DNA of 64,000 nucleotides from the NCBI GenBank assembly GCA_017854855.1, contig JAFMGZ010000007.1, positions 40,994 through 104,993 of the forward strand, in the 5' to 3' direction. Source of the DNA: Sulfitobacter sp. (GTDB taxonomy: Bacteria; Pseudomonadota; Alphaproteobacteria; Rhodobacterales; Rhodobacteraceae). Under the pieces are notes generated by a model. The model saw nothing but the letters and a program-made list of their open reading frames with translations. It was not told the DNA's origin and did not search any database. Below, piece by piece: positions 17,407 through 27,163 of the stretch. A program made the position numbers and the translations under genes. The first letter of the stretch is position 1, and every line of letters begins with the position of its first letter.

Positions 17407-18033
17407 ATGAGCAAACCTGATCCCTTCGGATTCGACATGTCCGTGTCGACCTCGAAAAAGAAAAACCCACGCGGTCGCCGGGGCATGTCAGGTGCCTCTG
17501 AAACCTCGACGCGTATCTGTGACCACGACGGCTGCGATGAGGCCGGCAAGTACCGCGCGCCCAAAGCCCCCGATGTGCTGGACGATTACTTTTGGTTTTG
17601 CCAGCAGCACGTTCGCGAATATAACCTCAAGTGGAACTTCTTTGACGGCACCACAGAGGCCGAGTTGAACGCGCAACTGTCCGAGGACAAGGTCTGGGAG
17701 CGCAAGACCAAGCCGCTGGGCGATCCGGAGGCCCGCGCATGGGCCCGTCTGGGCATTGAGGACCCGCATCAGGTGCTGGGCAAGAACGCCACACAAAACC
17801 CAGGCAAGGGCGCACAATCAGGCAAGCGTTTGCCGCCCACCGAACGGCGCGCCGCAGATATTCTGGAGGTCAAGGACAACATGACCAAGCCGGAAATTCG
17901 CAAGGCCTACAAGGCGCTGATCAAAGTGCTGCACCCCGATATGAACGGAGGGGACCGCAGCCAGGAAGAACAGCTGCAACAGGTCGTCTGGGCATGGGAA
18001 CAGCTCAAGGGCAGCCGCAATTTCAAGGATTAG
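17407..18033 (+). CDS. J-domain (DnaJ-like) protein
   Basis: This 208-residue protein ends in a J domain containing IRKAYKALIKVLHPDMNGGD, with the HPD motif near residues 176-178 that stimulates Hsp70 ATPase. The N-terminal part has a possible metal site (CDHDGCDEAGKYRAP, later FCQQHVREYN) and no G/F or DnaJ zinc region, so it is a specialised J protein rather than DnaJ itself. It reads into the TPR gene and cobS-cobT, from which it is separated by short gaps. Confidence 0.9.
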   Translation: MSKPDPFGFDMSVSTSKKKNPRGRRGMSGASETSTRICDHDGCDEAGKYRAPKAPDVLDDYFWFCQQHVREYNLKWNFFDGTTEAELNAQLSEDKVWERKTKPLGDPEARAWARLGIEDPHQVLGKNATQNPGKGAQSGKRLPPTERRAADILEVKDNMTKPEIRKAYKALIKVLHPDMNGGDRSQEEQLQQVVWAWEQLKGSRNFKD

Positions 18034-18071
18034 GGCCAACGGCCTCTAACCCGCATGGCAAGGAGGCCGAT

Positions 18072-19730
18072 ATGGACTATCTGTATGATTTGGGGCGCTT
18101 TTCCCGCATTGTCACGACCCAGGATGCACAGGCGCAACAGTGGTTCGACCGGGGCCTGAACTGGATTTACGGCTTTAACCACAAAGAGGCGATCGTGTGT
18201 TTCCAGCACGCCGCTGCCGCTGATCCGACCTGCGCCATGGCCCATTGGGGTCAGGCCTATGCCGCCGGGCCAAACTACAACATGCCTTGGGTGCTTTACG
18301 ATTCCAAAGGCCGCGCCGAGGCGCTGGCCGAAGCCTATGACGCCACGCAGGCGGCCCTTGCCCAGATCGGGCATGTGACCCCAGCAGAGGCCGCGCTGAT
18401 CACCGCCCTGACGGCCCGCTACCCCCAACGCGATCCTGTCGACGATATGGCCCCCTGGGATGCGGCCTTTGCCGATGCGATGCGCCAGGTTGCGGCCAAA
18501 TTCCCCGATGATCCCGATATTGCGACAGCTTTTGTCGATGCATTGATGAACCTGACGCCGTGGAACATGTGGGACCTGCGCAGCGGCACGGTGGCCTCGG
18601 GTGCTGCCACGCAAGAGGCAAGGGGCATCCTTGAACGTCATATGTCCCTGCCCGGCGGCATGGAACATCCCGGCATCCTGCACCTCTATGTGCACCTGAT
18701 GGAAATGTCCCCTTTTCCTGAAAAAGCGTTGAAAGCAGGCGATGTCCTGCGGACTTTGGTCCCTGATGCGGGCCATCTGGTGCATATGGCCAGCCATATC
18801 GACGTCCTATGCGGGCATTACGAAAATGTCGTGCGATGGAACGAAGCCGCGATCAAGGCCGATCTGAAGTATTACAACGCCAGGGGCGCCTTCAACATCT
18901 ACACCGGTTACCGGCAGCATAATTATCACTTTGTCATCTATGGTGCCCTGTTCATGGGGCAGTTCGCCCCGGCGCTACAGGCCGTGCGCGGCATGGATGA
19001 GACCACCCCAGAGGCGCTCTTGCAGATAAAATCGCCCCCAATGGCAGATTTTTTCGAAGCCTATCTCAGCATGGAACCCCATGTGCTGATCCGCTTTGGG
19101 ATGTGGGAAGAGATCTTGCAATTGACTCTGCCGGAAGATACCGAAATCCGGTGCAGCAAGACGGCGATGATCGAATATGCCAAGGCGCTGGCCCTGTCGG
19201 CCCTGGGCCGCGTGCCCGAGGCCGAAGCGCAATATGACGTCTTTGTGGCAGCCCGCGACCGCGTGCCCGAAAGCCGCCTGTTGCACAATGTCCGGGTCGT
19301 CGACCTGCTGGCGATTGCAACGGCGATGCTGGATGGCGAACTGGCCTATCGCAAGGGCGAATATGACTTTGCCTTCAAGCGCTTGCGCGATGCCGTGGCC
19401 CTGGATGATGCCCTGCCCTATGACGAGCCATGGGGCTGGATGCAGCCCACCCGCCACGCCTTGGGTGCGCTGTTGTTTGAGCAGGGCCAGATTGCCGAAG
19501 CCGAGCAGGTCTTTCGTCAGGACCTCGGGCTTGCCCCCGGTCTGCCGCGTGCCTGCCAGCACCCCGACAACGTCTGGGCCCTGCGCGGATTGTTCGATTG
19601 CCTGAACGCCCAGGCCAAGGACACCGAAGCCGCGCATGTAAAGCTGCGTCTGGATCTGGCCGAAGCCCGGTCAGACCGCCCCGTAAAGGCCGCATGTGGC
19701 TGTGCACAGGTTGCCATGAGCGCAGGCTGA
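18072..19730 (+). CDS. Tetratricopeptide repeat protein
   Basis: The 552-residue product starts with MDYLYDLGRFSRIVTT and contains TPR-like helices throughout, for example GFNHKEAIVCFQHAAAADP near residues 35-53 and RVPEAEAQYDVFVAARDR around 380. No signal peptide or membrane helix is seen. AGGAGG lies 5 nt before the ATG at 18072; an earlier in-frame ATG inside the J-domain gene was rejected. The catalytic or binding role is unknown. It is inserted between the J-domain gene and cobS. Confidence 0.85.
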   Translation: MDYLYDLGRFSRIVTTQDAQAQQWFDRGLNWIYGFNHKEAIVCFQHAAAADPTCAMAHWGQAYAAGPNYNMPWVLYDSKGRAEALAEAYDATQAALAQIGHVTPAEAALITALTARYPQRDPVDDMAPWDAAFADAMRQVAAKFPDDPDIATAFVDALMNLTPWNMWDLRSGTVASGAATQEARGILERHMSLPGGMEHPGILHLYVHLMEMSPFPEKALKAGDVLRTLVPDAGHLVHMASHIDVLCGHYENVVRWNEAAIKADLKYYNARGAFNIYTGYRQHNYHFVIYGALFMGQFAPALQAVRGMDETTPEALLQIKSPPMADFFEAYLSMEPHVLIRFGMWEEILQLTLPEDTEIRCSKTAMIEYAKALALSALGRVPEAEAQYDVFVAARDRVPESRLLHNVRVVDLLAIATAMLDGELAYRKGEYDFAFKRLRDAVALDDALPYDEPWGWMQPTRHALGALLFEQGQIAEAEQVFRQDLGLAPGLPRACQHPDNVWALRGLFDCLNAQAKDTEAAHVKLRLDLAEARSDRPVKAACGCAQVAMSAG

Positions 19731-19852
19731 TCCATATATCTGGCCGTAAGGTCGCACAAACCGTTAGGCCAGCCCTTGCAGGTGCTGCTGATATGTTGCA
19801 CCACGGAATGGAAATTACGCTCTGAGCAGGGCAAGGACGAAAGGACACCACG

Positions 19853-20839
19853 ATGGCCGACGGCGCGCTGGATATCAACACGAAACCTACCGAAGAAATC
19901 AGCGTCCGGGACGTGTTTGGCATTGATACCGATATGGTTGTCAAAGGCTTTGCTGAGCGTACAGACCGCGTGCCGGAAATGGACAGCACCTATAAATTCG
20001 ATCCCGACACCACGTTGGCGATCCTTGCAGGGTTCAACAACAACCGCCGCGTGATGATCCAAGGGTATCACGGCACCGGCAAATCGACCCATATCGAACA
20101 GGTCGCCTGCCGCCTCAACTGGCCTGCCGTGCGCGTCAATCTGGACAGCCACATCAGCCGGATTGACCTGATTGGCAAAGACGCGATCAAGCTGCGCGAT
20201 GGCAAACAGGTCACCGAGTTCCAGGAAGGGATTCTGCCCTGGGCGCTGCGCAACCCCACTGCGATCATCTTTGACGAATATGACGCGGGCCGCGCGGATG
20301 TGATGTTCGTGATCCAGCGCGTATTGGAAGTGGACGGCAAGCTGACCCTTCTGGACCAGAACAAGGTGATCGAACCGCACCCCTATTTCCGCATCTTCGC
20401 CACCGCCAACACGGTCGGTCTGGGCGACACCACCGGCCTGTATCACGGGACCCAGCAGATCAACCAGGGTCAGATGGACCGCTGGTCGCTGGTCGCCACG
20501 CTGAACTACCTGTCGATCGACGCCGAGACCGCGATCGTTCTGTCCAAAAACCCGCATTACAACACCTCCGAAGGCCGCAAGACCGTCAAACAGATGGTCA
20601 CTGTCGCCGACCTGACGCGCACCGCCTTCATGAACGGTGAACTGTCGACGGTGATGTCGCCACGGACCGTCATTGCTTGGGCCCAGAACGCAGAGATTTT
20701 CCGCAACGTCGGCTATGCCTTCAGGCTGTCCTTCTTGAACAAATGCGACGAGCTGGAGCGCCAGACCGTGGCAGAATTCTATCAGCGCCTGTTTGATGAG
20801 GAATTGCCAGAATCGGCGGCAAGCGTGAGCTTGGGGTGA
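19853..20839 (+). CDS. cobS: Aerobic cobaltochelatase subunit CobS
   Basis: CobS is the AAA+ ATPase of the CobNST complex, which inserts cobalt into hydrogenobyrinic acid a,c-diamide in aerobic cobalamin synthesis. The Walker A motif is GYHGTGKST (71-79), the Walker B-like segment is [13 protein letters not shown], and [15 protein letters not shown] is characteristic of CobS. The 328-residue length is normal. AAGGA lies upstream of the ATG. cobT follows after 78 bp. No cobalamin riboswitch was seen upstream. Confidence 0.97.
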   Translation: MADGALDINTKPTEEISVRDVFGIDTDMVVKGFAERTDRVPEMDSTYKFDPDTTLAILAGFNNNRRVMIQGYHGTGKSTHIEQVACRLNWPAVRVNLDSHISRIDLIGKDAIKLRDGKQVTEFQEGILPWALRNPTAIIFDEYDAGRADVMFVIQRVLEVDGKLTLLDQNKVIEPHPYFRIFATANTVGLGDTTGLYHGTQQINQGQMDRWSLVATLNYLSIDAETAIVLSKNPHYNTSEGRKTVKQMVTVADLTRTAFMNGELSTVMSPRTVIAWAQNAEIFRNVGYAFRLSFLNKCDELERQTVAEFYQRLFDEELPESAASVSLG

Positions 20840-20917
20840 GCCGCAGGCTCATCCTGACCTTCGATCAGGCCCGCCGGGGCGCGGGCCAACGCGGATGACC
20901 GGCCGAGGAAGAATGAC

Positions 20918-22795
20918 ATGAGCAAACCTACCGACAACCCTGCAGATGCGTTCAAGAAAGCCTTGGCCGAAGCCTCCAAGGTGATGGCGAATGACCCTGA
21001 CCTGAACGTTAGCTATTCCGTCGATCCCTCAGGTCTGTCCGGCGACAGCATGCGCCTGCCCCAGGTATCGCGCCGCATGACCCGCGAAGAGGTGCTGCTG
21101 GCCCGAGGCACCGCAGATGCCCTGGCGCTGAACCGGCGCTATCACAACGGCCAGACCCACGCCCGCTATGCCCCCCAAGGCGACATGGCACGCGACCTTT
21201 ATGAGGCGATGGAAACCGCGCGCTGCGAGGCCGTCGGTGCCCGCGACATGCCCGGCACCGCAGGCAATATCGACGTCAAGATCAAGCATGAAGCCCTGCG
21301 CAAAGGCTATGATCAGGCCAAACAGGCCAGTGATATACCGCTTGCCGTGGCCGCAGGTTATCTGGTGCGCCATCTGGCAACGGGCCGCGAGCTGCCCGCA
21401 GGGGCAGCCAATGCCATGGACCTGTGGCGCGGCTTCATCGAGGATCAGGCCGGCGGCACGCTGGAAGACCTTAATGACATTCTGGATGACCAGACCGCAT
21501 TTGCGAAATTCGCACGCAAGATGATCACCGATCTGGGCTATGGCGATCAGCTGGGTGACGATCCCGATGCCATGGACGAAAACCAGGAAGACGAGGCCGA
21601 GGAAGGCGCTGAAGAGGAGCAGGATCCCGACAGCACCGGACAGGATGATCAGGACGAAGATGAGGCCGAGGGCAGCGCAGAGCAGTCCCAGGAAGAACAG
21701 CAGGATTCGGCAGAGGCCCAGGTCTCCATGGACGATATGGCCGACCAGGAGCTGGGCGACGAGGCCGAAATGCCCGACGGCGATGCCCCGATGGAGCCCC
21801 CCGCCCCGCAGCCCGTATCGGACGCCGATCCCAATTATCAGGTCTATCAGGACACCCATGACGAAGTCATCGGGGCCGAAGAACTGGCCGATCCGGTCGA
21901 ACTGGAACGCCTGCGCGCCTATCTTGATCAACAGCTGGAGCCGCTGAAAGGGGCCGTCAGTCGCCTGGCCAACAAACTGCAGCGTCGGCTGCAGGCCCAG
22001 CAGAACCGGTCTTGGGAATTTGATCTGGAAGAAGGCACGCTGGATGCCGGCCGTCTGGCGCGCGTCGTGGCAAACCCCACGACCCCTCTCAGCTTCAAGA
22101 TGGAGCGTGATACCGAATTCCGCGACACCTGTGTGACATTGCTGCTGGACAACTCGGGCTCCATGCGCGGGCGTCCGATTTCAATCGCGGCAATCTGTGC
22201 CGACGTTCTGGCCCGCACCCTGGAACGGTGCAACGTCAAGGTCGAGATCCTTGGCTTTACCACCCGCGCCTGGAAGGGTGGCCAGGCCCGCGAGGCATGG
22301 CTGAACGAGGGCCGCCCCGTGCAGCCCGGCCGCCTGAACGACCTGCGCCACATCATCTACAAATCTGCAGATGCGCCCTGGCGGCGGACCCGGCCTAACC
22401 TGGGCCTGATGATGAAAGAGGGCTTGCTGAAGGAAAACATCGACGGTGAAGCGCTGGAATGGGCGCACCGCCGGATGATGGCGCGCCACGAGGCCCGCAA
22501 GATCCTGATGGTGATCTCGGACGGTGCGCCGGTCGATGACAGCACGCTGTCGGTGAACCCGGCCAATTACCTTGAAAAACACCTGCGCGATGTGATCGCA
22601 ATGGTGGAAAAACGCAAGGCGGTCGAGCTTTTGGCGATCGGTATTGGCCATGATGTGACGCGCTATTATGACCGGGCTGTTACCATCACCGATGTGGACC
22701 AGCTGGCCGGGGCGATGACCGAACAACTGGCCGCGCTGTTTGACAGTGATCCACGGGCACGGGCGCGCGTCATGGGCATACGCCGCGCCAGCTGA
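20918..22795 (+). CDS. cobT: Aerobic cobaltochelatase subunit CobT
   Basis: CobT is the chaperone-like subunit that works with CobS to load cobalt. This 625-residue protein shows the expected layout: an N-terminal domain, a very acidic linker (about 205-300, runs of D and E), and a C-terminal von Willebrand A domain with the MIDAS motif [10 protein letters not shown] near residue 410. The ending [20 protein letters not shown] is typical. The large subunit CobN is not in the window. Confidence 0.97.
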   Translation: MSKPTDNPADAFKKALAEASKVMANDPDLNVSYSVDPSGLSGDSMRLPQVSRRMTREEVLLARGTADALALNRRYHNGQTHARYAPQGDMARDLYEAMETARCEAVGARDMPGTAGNIDVKIKHEALRKGYDQAKQASDIPLAVAAGYLVRHLATGRELPAGAANAMDLWRGFIEDQAGGTLEDLNDILDDQTAFAKFARKMITDLGYGDQLGDDPDAMDENQEDEAEEGAEEEQDPDSTGQDDQDEDEAEGSAEQSQEEQQDSAEAQVSMDDMADQELGDEAEMPDGDAPMEPPAPQPVSDADPNYQVYQDTHDEVIGAEELADPVELERLRAYLDQQLEPLKGAVSRLANKLQRRLQAQQNRSWEFDLEEGTLDAGRLARVVANPTTPLSFKMERDTEFRDTCVTLLLDNSGSMRGRPISIAAICADVLARTLERCNVKVEILGFTTRAWKGGQAREAWLNEGRPVQPGRLNDLRHIIYKSADAPWRRTRPNLGLMMKEGLLKENIDGEALEWAHRRMMARHEARKILMVISDGAPVDDSTLSVNPANYLEKHLRDVIAMVEKRKAVELLAIGIGHDVTRYYDRAVTITDVDQLAGAMTEQLAALFDSDPRARARVMGIRRAS

Positions 22796-22836
22796 GGCGG
22801 TGTGATGAGTTTATTGGCAAGATGAAGGAGGGGCGG

Positions 22837-24627
22837 ATGTTCCAGAGTTTCGAGGTCACCGCGCGGCCGGAACAGGGGCCACCGCGCCTTCAGCTCTTGC
22901 GCGAGGCGATGGCCGCCGAGGGTCTGGATGGTTTCCTGGTACCGCGTGCGGATGCGCATCAAGGCGAATATGTCGCCCCCCATGACGACCGTTTGGCCTG
23001 GCTGACCGGTTTTACCGGCTCTGCGGGGTTTTGTGCCGCCTTGCAGGCGGTTGCGGGTGTCTTTGTAGATGGGCGCTATCGCACGCAGGTAAAAACGCAG
23101 GTTGCGGGCGTATTCACGCCGGTGGCCTGGCCCGAGGTGTCGCTGGGTGATTGGCTGAAACAGCAGCTGCCGGGCGGTGGGATCGTGGGCTTTGATCCCT
23201 GGCTGTATACGCCGGGACAGATTGAACAGGCCCAGGCCACTTTGGCGGGGACCGGTATCACCCTGCAGCGCTGTGCCAATTTGATCGACCGTATCTGGCA
23301 CGATCAACCCACGCCGCCCATGCAGCCCGCCAAGCTGCATCCGCTTGAATTTGCGGGCGAAAGCCATGAAGCAAAACGCGCCCGGCTGGGGCAGGCGTTG
23401 AAAGATGCAGGCCGCAAGGCCGCTGTGATCACCCTGCCCGACAGTTTCAATTGGCTGTTGAACATCCGCGGGGCGGATATTGCCCGCAACCCGGTGGCAC
23501 ATGGTTTTGCCGTCTTGCACGACAGTGGTTTGGTTGATCTGTTCATGGCCGCATCCAAGCTGGCAGGCCTTGAGGATCATCTGGGACATGCGGTCGCAGT
23601 TCATGAGCCTCAGGATCTGCCGGGGTTTCTTGCGCAGCTTGAGGGGCCTGTCGTGTTGGAGAAAAGCACGGTCCCCGTGACCATCGCGGATATTTTGGGG
23701 GATCGCGCGGTTTGGGGCGACGATCCCTGTGCCCTGCCCAAAGCCTGCAAGAACGCGGCCGAGATCAAGGGCTCTGCCCAGGCGCATCTGCGCGACGGGG
23801 CCGCGTTATGCGAGCTGTTGGCCTGGCTGGACGCACAGGCGCCCGGCCAGATCACGGAGACCCAAGTGGTCAGCCAGCTGGAGGGCTTGCGCCGCAGCGA
23901 CAATGCCTTGCAGGACATCAGTTTCGAGACCATTGCAGGCACCGGCCCCAATGGGGCCATCATGCATTACCGCGTCACCGAAGAGACCGACAGCATCTTG
24001 CAGGAGGGGCAGCTTTTGGTGCTGGATTCGGGCGGCCAATACTTGGATGGCACCACCGATATCACCCGCACCCTGGCCATTGGCACGCCGCCACAGGAGG
24101 CCTGTGCAGCCTTTACCCGCGTCCTGTCCGGCATGATCGCCATGAGCCGCCTGCGCTGGCCCGCAGGCCTTGCGGGCAGCCATATCGAGGCGATTGGCCG
24201 TCTGCCCCTGTGGATGGCCGGGCAGGATTTTGACCATGGGCTGGGCCATGGTGTCGGGGCCTATCTGAGTGTGCATGAAGGACCCCAACGCCTGAGCCGG
24301 ATCAGCATGGTCCCGCTGCAGCCGGGCATGATCCTGAGCAATGAGCCGGGCTATTACCGCGAAGGGGCCTTTGGCATCCGTATTGAGAACCTCCTGGTCG
24401 TGCGCCCCGCACCCGATTTGCCCGGAGGCGATCCACAGCGTGCCATGCTGACCTGGGAAACCCTTAGTTTTGCCCCTATTGACCGGCGTTTGATCCTGCC
24501 TAACTTATTGGAACCGGCTGCGCGCGACTGGCTGAATGCCTATCACGCTGACGTTGCGGAAAAGATCGGGCCCCGGGTATCGGCACCGACGAAAGTATGG
24601 TTGGATGCGGCAACCGCGCCGATCTAG
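22837..24627 (+). CDS. pepP: Xaa-Pro aminopeptidase (M24B)
   Basis: This cytoplasmic metallopeptidase removes residues preceding proline. The 596-residue size with two N-terminal creatinase-like domains fits the long AMPP (APP1-like) type rather than the 440-residue E. coli PepP. Metal ligands are visible: two aspartates in LDSGGQYLDGTTDITR, a histidine in GHGVGAYLSVHEGP, and glutamates in LSNEPGYY and GIRIENLL. The ATG at 22837 is preferred over 22822 because AAGGAGG lies just upstream of it. It follows cobT by 41 bp, perhaps co-transcribed, but has no pathway link. Confidence 0.92.
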   Translation: MFQSFEVTARPEQGPPRLQLLREAMAAEGLDGFLVPRADAHQGEYVAPHDDRLAWLTGFTGSAGFCAALQAVAGVFVDGRYRTQVKTQVAGVFTPVAWPEVSLGDWLKQQLPGGGIVGFDPWLYTPGQIEQAQATLAGTGITLQRCANLIDRIWHDQPTPPMQPAKLHPLEFAGESHEAKRARLGQALKDAGRKAAVITLPDSFNWLLNIRGADIARNPVAHGFAVLHDSGLVDLFMAASKLAGLEDHLGHAVAVHEPQDLPGFLAQLEGPVVLEKSTVPVTIADILGDRAVWGDDPCALPKACKNAAEIKGSAQAHLRDGAALCELLAWLDAQAPGQITETQVVSQLEGLRRSDNALQDISFETIAGTGPNGAIMHYRVTEETDSILQEGQLLVLDSGGQYLDGTTDITRTLAIGTPPQEACAAFTRVLSGMIAMSRLRWPAGLAGSHIEAIGRLPLWMAGQDFDHGLGHGVGAYLSVHEGPQRLSRISMVPLQPGMILSNEPGYYREGAFGIRIENLLVVRPAPDLPGGDPQRAMLTWETLSFAPIDRRLILPNLLEPAARDWLNAYHADVAEKIGPRVSAPTKVWLDAATAPI

Positions 24628-24659
24628 GATTGAGCGTTCAAAAGGGATTGGGGGATAAT

Positions 24660-25004
24660 ATGGCCGAGTATATCAAAGTGAGACCTGCCACGGGGACATG
24701 GTCCGTGCGTGCAGGCGGTGCCGTTCTGGGCGAAACCAGCAATGCGCTGGAGTTGATCGAAGGGGATTACCCCCCTGTGATCTATTTCCCCCGCGAGGAT
24801 ATCGCCATGGCCTTTTTGGACAGCAGCGATACCAGCAGCCATTGCCCGCACAAGGGCGATGCCAGCTACTATTCTGTTGTCACCAAGAGCCGCACCCTGA
24901 AAGATGCGGTCTGGTCTTATGAGAATCCCAAACCGGCGGCAGCCGCACTGAAGGATCATCTGGCCTTTTACAAACTTGAAGAGATCACCGTAGAACGTAT
25001 TTGA
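24660..25004 (+). CDS. DUF427 domain protein
   Basis: This 114-residue protein matches DUF427: a VRAGGAVLGETSNALEL strand pair, VIYFPREDIAM, and the CPHKGDASYYS block. Family members are single-domain proteins of unknown function, widespread in proteobacteria and actinobacteria. It follows the aminopeptidase by 32 bp on the same strand. The stop codon lies inside a strong hairpin. Confidence 0.92.
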   Translation: MAEYIKVRPATGTWSVRAGGAVLGETSNALELIEGDYPPVIYFPREDIAMAFLDSSDTSSHCPHKGDASYYSVVTKSRTLKDAVWSYENPKPAAAALKDHLAFYKLEEITVERI

Positions 25005-25028
25005 GCGCCGCAGTTCTGCGGCGCTCAA
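25001..25028. terminator. Bidirectional hairpin between DUF427 and RTX genes
   Basis: A 13-bp perfect stem, TTGAGCGCCGCAG with CTGCGGCGCTCAA and a TT loop, lies between two convergent genes. The DUF427 stop codon lies within the left arm. There is no clear T-run on either strand, but position and stability suggest a shared terminator. Confidence 0.6.
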
Positions 25029-25071
25029 TACAATCTTGGGATCAGGGTCCGGTTCGTTCAGACCCCAGGCA

Positions 25072-26940
25072 TCAGCCGGCGGCTGATGCAGTGTCTGACG
25101 ATGAGGCCGCTTCTGCCTCGGGGACAGGTGGGGAAGCCACAACAGCCACTTCGGGTGCTGCTGGCAGGGCGATGATATTGCCAAACCACGAACGATCCGC
25201 AGAGAGGGCCGCAGCATCCGTGTCCTGCAGCAGTGCGATCACGCGACCGCGATAGACCACCTCGGTGTCCTGTCCATCGGTGGATGCGCGGATCACCACG
25301 TTCTCACCATCATTGATCACCGCATCTTCGCCATCTCTGTCCGCCAGGATCAGGGTATCCTGCGCAGGGTTGAAGTCTGTGACGATCACGGCGTCCTGCC
25401 CTGTCTGATCAAGGCCAAGGGCGCGGATCACATCATTGCCACTGCCCCCGGTAATGGTATCGCCGTCGTTGCCGGTGATGGTATCATTTCCGTTGCCGCC
25501 CAACAAAGTATCGGCAGCCGCATCATCGGCCCCTGCTGCCGCACCCGTCGCTGCGGGTTCATCATAGCCAAAGATCCGGTCATTGCCGTCTTCGCCATTG
25601 GCCAGATCGGCGCCATTGCCGGTGATCAGCACGTCGTTGTCATTGCCGCCCAGCAATGTGTCATTGCCGTCGCCCCCCAAGAGCGCGTCAATCCCACGGC
25701 CACCGCGCAGAATGTCATTGCCCGGATCGCCGCGCATCACGTCATTGCCGTCACCGCCCTCAAGCGCGTCATCGCCCGACAGGCCCCACAGCGTATCATT
25801 GCCGGCATCGCCCGATTGGGAGTCGCCGCCCGCGCCGCCGACGAGGAAGTCGTTGCCAGACCCGCCTTCCAGCGTGTCAGAGGCACCAAAGCCGCGGATC
25901 TCATCATCGCCATTGCCGCCAGAAATGCTGTCCGGCAATCCGGTACCAGCGATCGTGTCATTGCCCGCGGTCCCGTTGACCACGTTGATGTCTTCCTCCT
26001 GGAACACATTCGCCAACCATGAGGTATCGGCCGCCAGGCTGGCTGCATTGGTATTTTGCAGCACAGCGATCAGCCGCCCGTCAAACAGCACATTGGTATC
26101 CGTACCGTTGCTGGCCTGAACAATGCCAAGCCGCGCATCGCCGTCTTCTATCGTGACCTCTGGGCCAGCGCTTGATTTCATCAGCAGGACGTCTTCTGTG
26201 GGGTCAAAATCCGTCACGATCACGCCGCCGCCACCGCTTTGGTCAAAACCGATGGTACGGATCAGATCAGCGCCCAGCCCGCCCGTCACCACGTCACCGG
26301 CATTGCCGGTGATGGTATCATCGCCGTTGCCGCCGTTCAGCTGGTCAGGGGCCGTGTCATCCTCGCCGGCACGCAGGCCATCCGGAACGGGCAGCTGATA
26401 GCCGGTGATGATGTCGTTTCCATCCCCACCAAAGAGTGTGTCAGCGCCATTGCCAGCCTGAAGGTTGTCGTTGCCCTGACCGCCGTTCAGCAGGTCATTT
26501 CCCGCACCGCCCAGCAATGCGTCATCGCCGCTATTGCCGGTCAGCTCATCATTGCCGTCATCGCCGCGCAGAATGTCATTGCCGAAACCACCACTGATAA
26601 CGTCATTGCCATCGCGGCCCCACAGCGTGTCATTGCCAGCCAGGCCCTGAACCACGTCATTGCCATTTCCGCCATTTGCGAAATCATTGCCCGCCCCGCC
26701 GATCAGCGTGTCCTGACCGCCAAAGCCGCGCAGTTCGTCATTGCCATCAAGGCCATCAAGCAGGTCGTTGCCGCCGGTGCCGTTTAGCAGGTCATTGCCG
26801 TTGGTCCCGTCACGCTCGTTGGGGGAATCGGGGCCATTACCGTTCGGCGACGAATCATCGTCATCGCTACTGTCGAAAATCGACGCAAGCAGACCCAGAC
26901 CAATCAATGGCAATAAAATATAACCGAGCGTAGCAGCCAA
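25072..26940 (-). CDS. RTX-type calcium-binding repeat protein with internal duplication
   Basis: The 622-residue protein has an N-terminal hydrophobic segment (LGYILLPLIGLGLLASIF) followed by acid-rich sequence and many GGxGNDxL nonapeptide repeats, the calcium-binding beta-roll of RTX proteins. It is two similar halves: each has an RTX tract and then a non-RTX module containing VIVTDF, GRLIAVLQ or GRVIALLQ, and an ADxSW motif. RTX proteins are normally exported by type I secretion; the N-terminal helix here suggests anchoring instead, and no ABC exporter is adjacent. An Ala/Ser/Glu-rich tail ends the protein. It lies downstream of the ClC gene on the same strand. Confidence 0.85.
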   Translation of the reverse strand: MAATLGYILLPLIGLGLLASIFDSSDDDDSSPNGNGPDSPNERDGTNGNDLLNGTGGNDLLDGLDGNDELRGFGGQDTLIGGAGNDFANGGNGNDVVQGLAGNDTLWGRDGNDVISGGFGNDILRGDDGNDELTGNSGDDALLGGAGNDLLNGGQGNDNLQAGNGADTLFGGDGNDIITGYQLPVPDGLRAGEDDTAPDQLNGGNGDDTITGNAGDVVTGGLGADLIRTIGFDQSGGGGVIVTDFDPTEDVLLMKSSAGPEVTIEDGDARLGIVQASNGTDTNVLFDGRLIAVLQNTNAASLAADTSWLANVFQEEDINVVNGTAGNDTIAGTGLPDSISGGNGDDEIRGFGASDTLEGGSGNDFLVGGAGGDSQSGDAGNDTLWGLSGDDALEGGDGNDVMRGDPGNDILRGGRGIDALLGGDGNDTLLGGNDNDVLITGNGADLANGEDGNDRIFGYDEPAATGAAAGADDAAADTLLGGNGNDTITGNDGDTITGGSGNDVIRALGLDQTGQDAVIVTDFNPAQDTLILADRDGEDAVINDGENVVIRASTDGQDTEVVYRGRVIALLQDTDAAALSADRSWFGNIIALPAAPEVAVVASPPVPEAEAASSSDTASAAG

Positions 26941-27163
26941 GCCCCCTCTAAGTTGAATACAGAAAAATCATACCGCCAAACACGGTTAATACCATGATAA
27001 TAATGAAAAATTTGCGGCTATTGATGCGGATACGGCAACAATGAAAGGGCCAGAGCCTGATTGCGCATCTTGCTGAAACACTCAGAGCGTTTCGTGCATG
27101 TCCTGATGCATCATCTGTCCCTTAACAGGTAGAAATCTGCCCTCTCAGGCAAGGTAAACGAAC

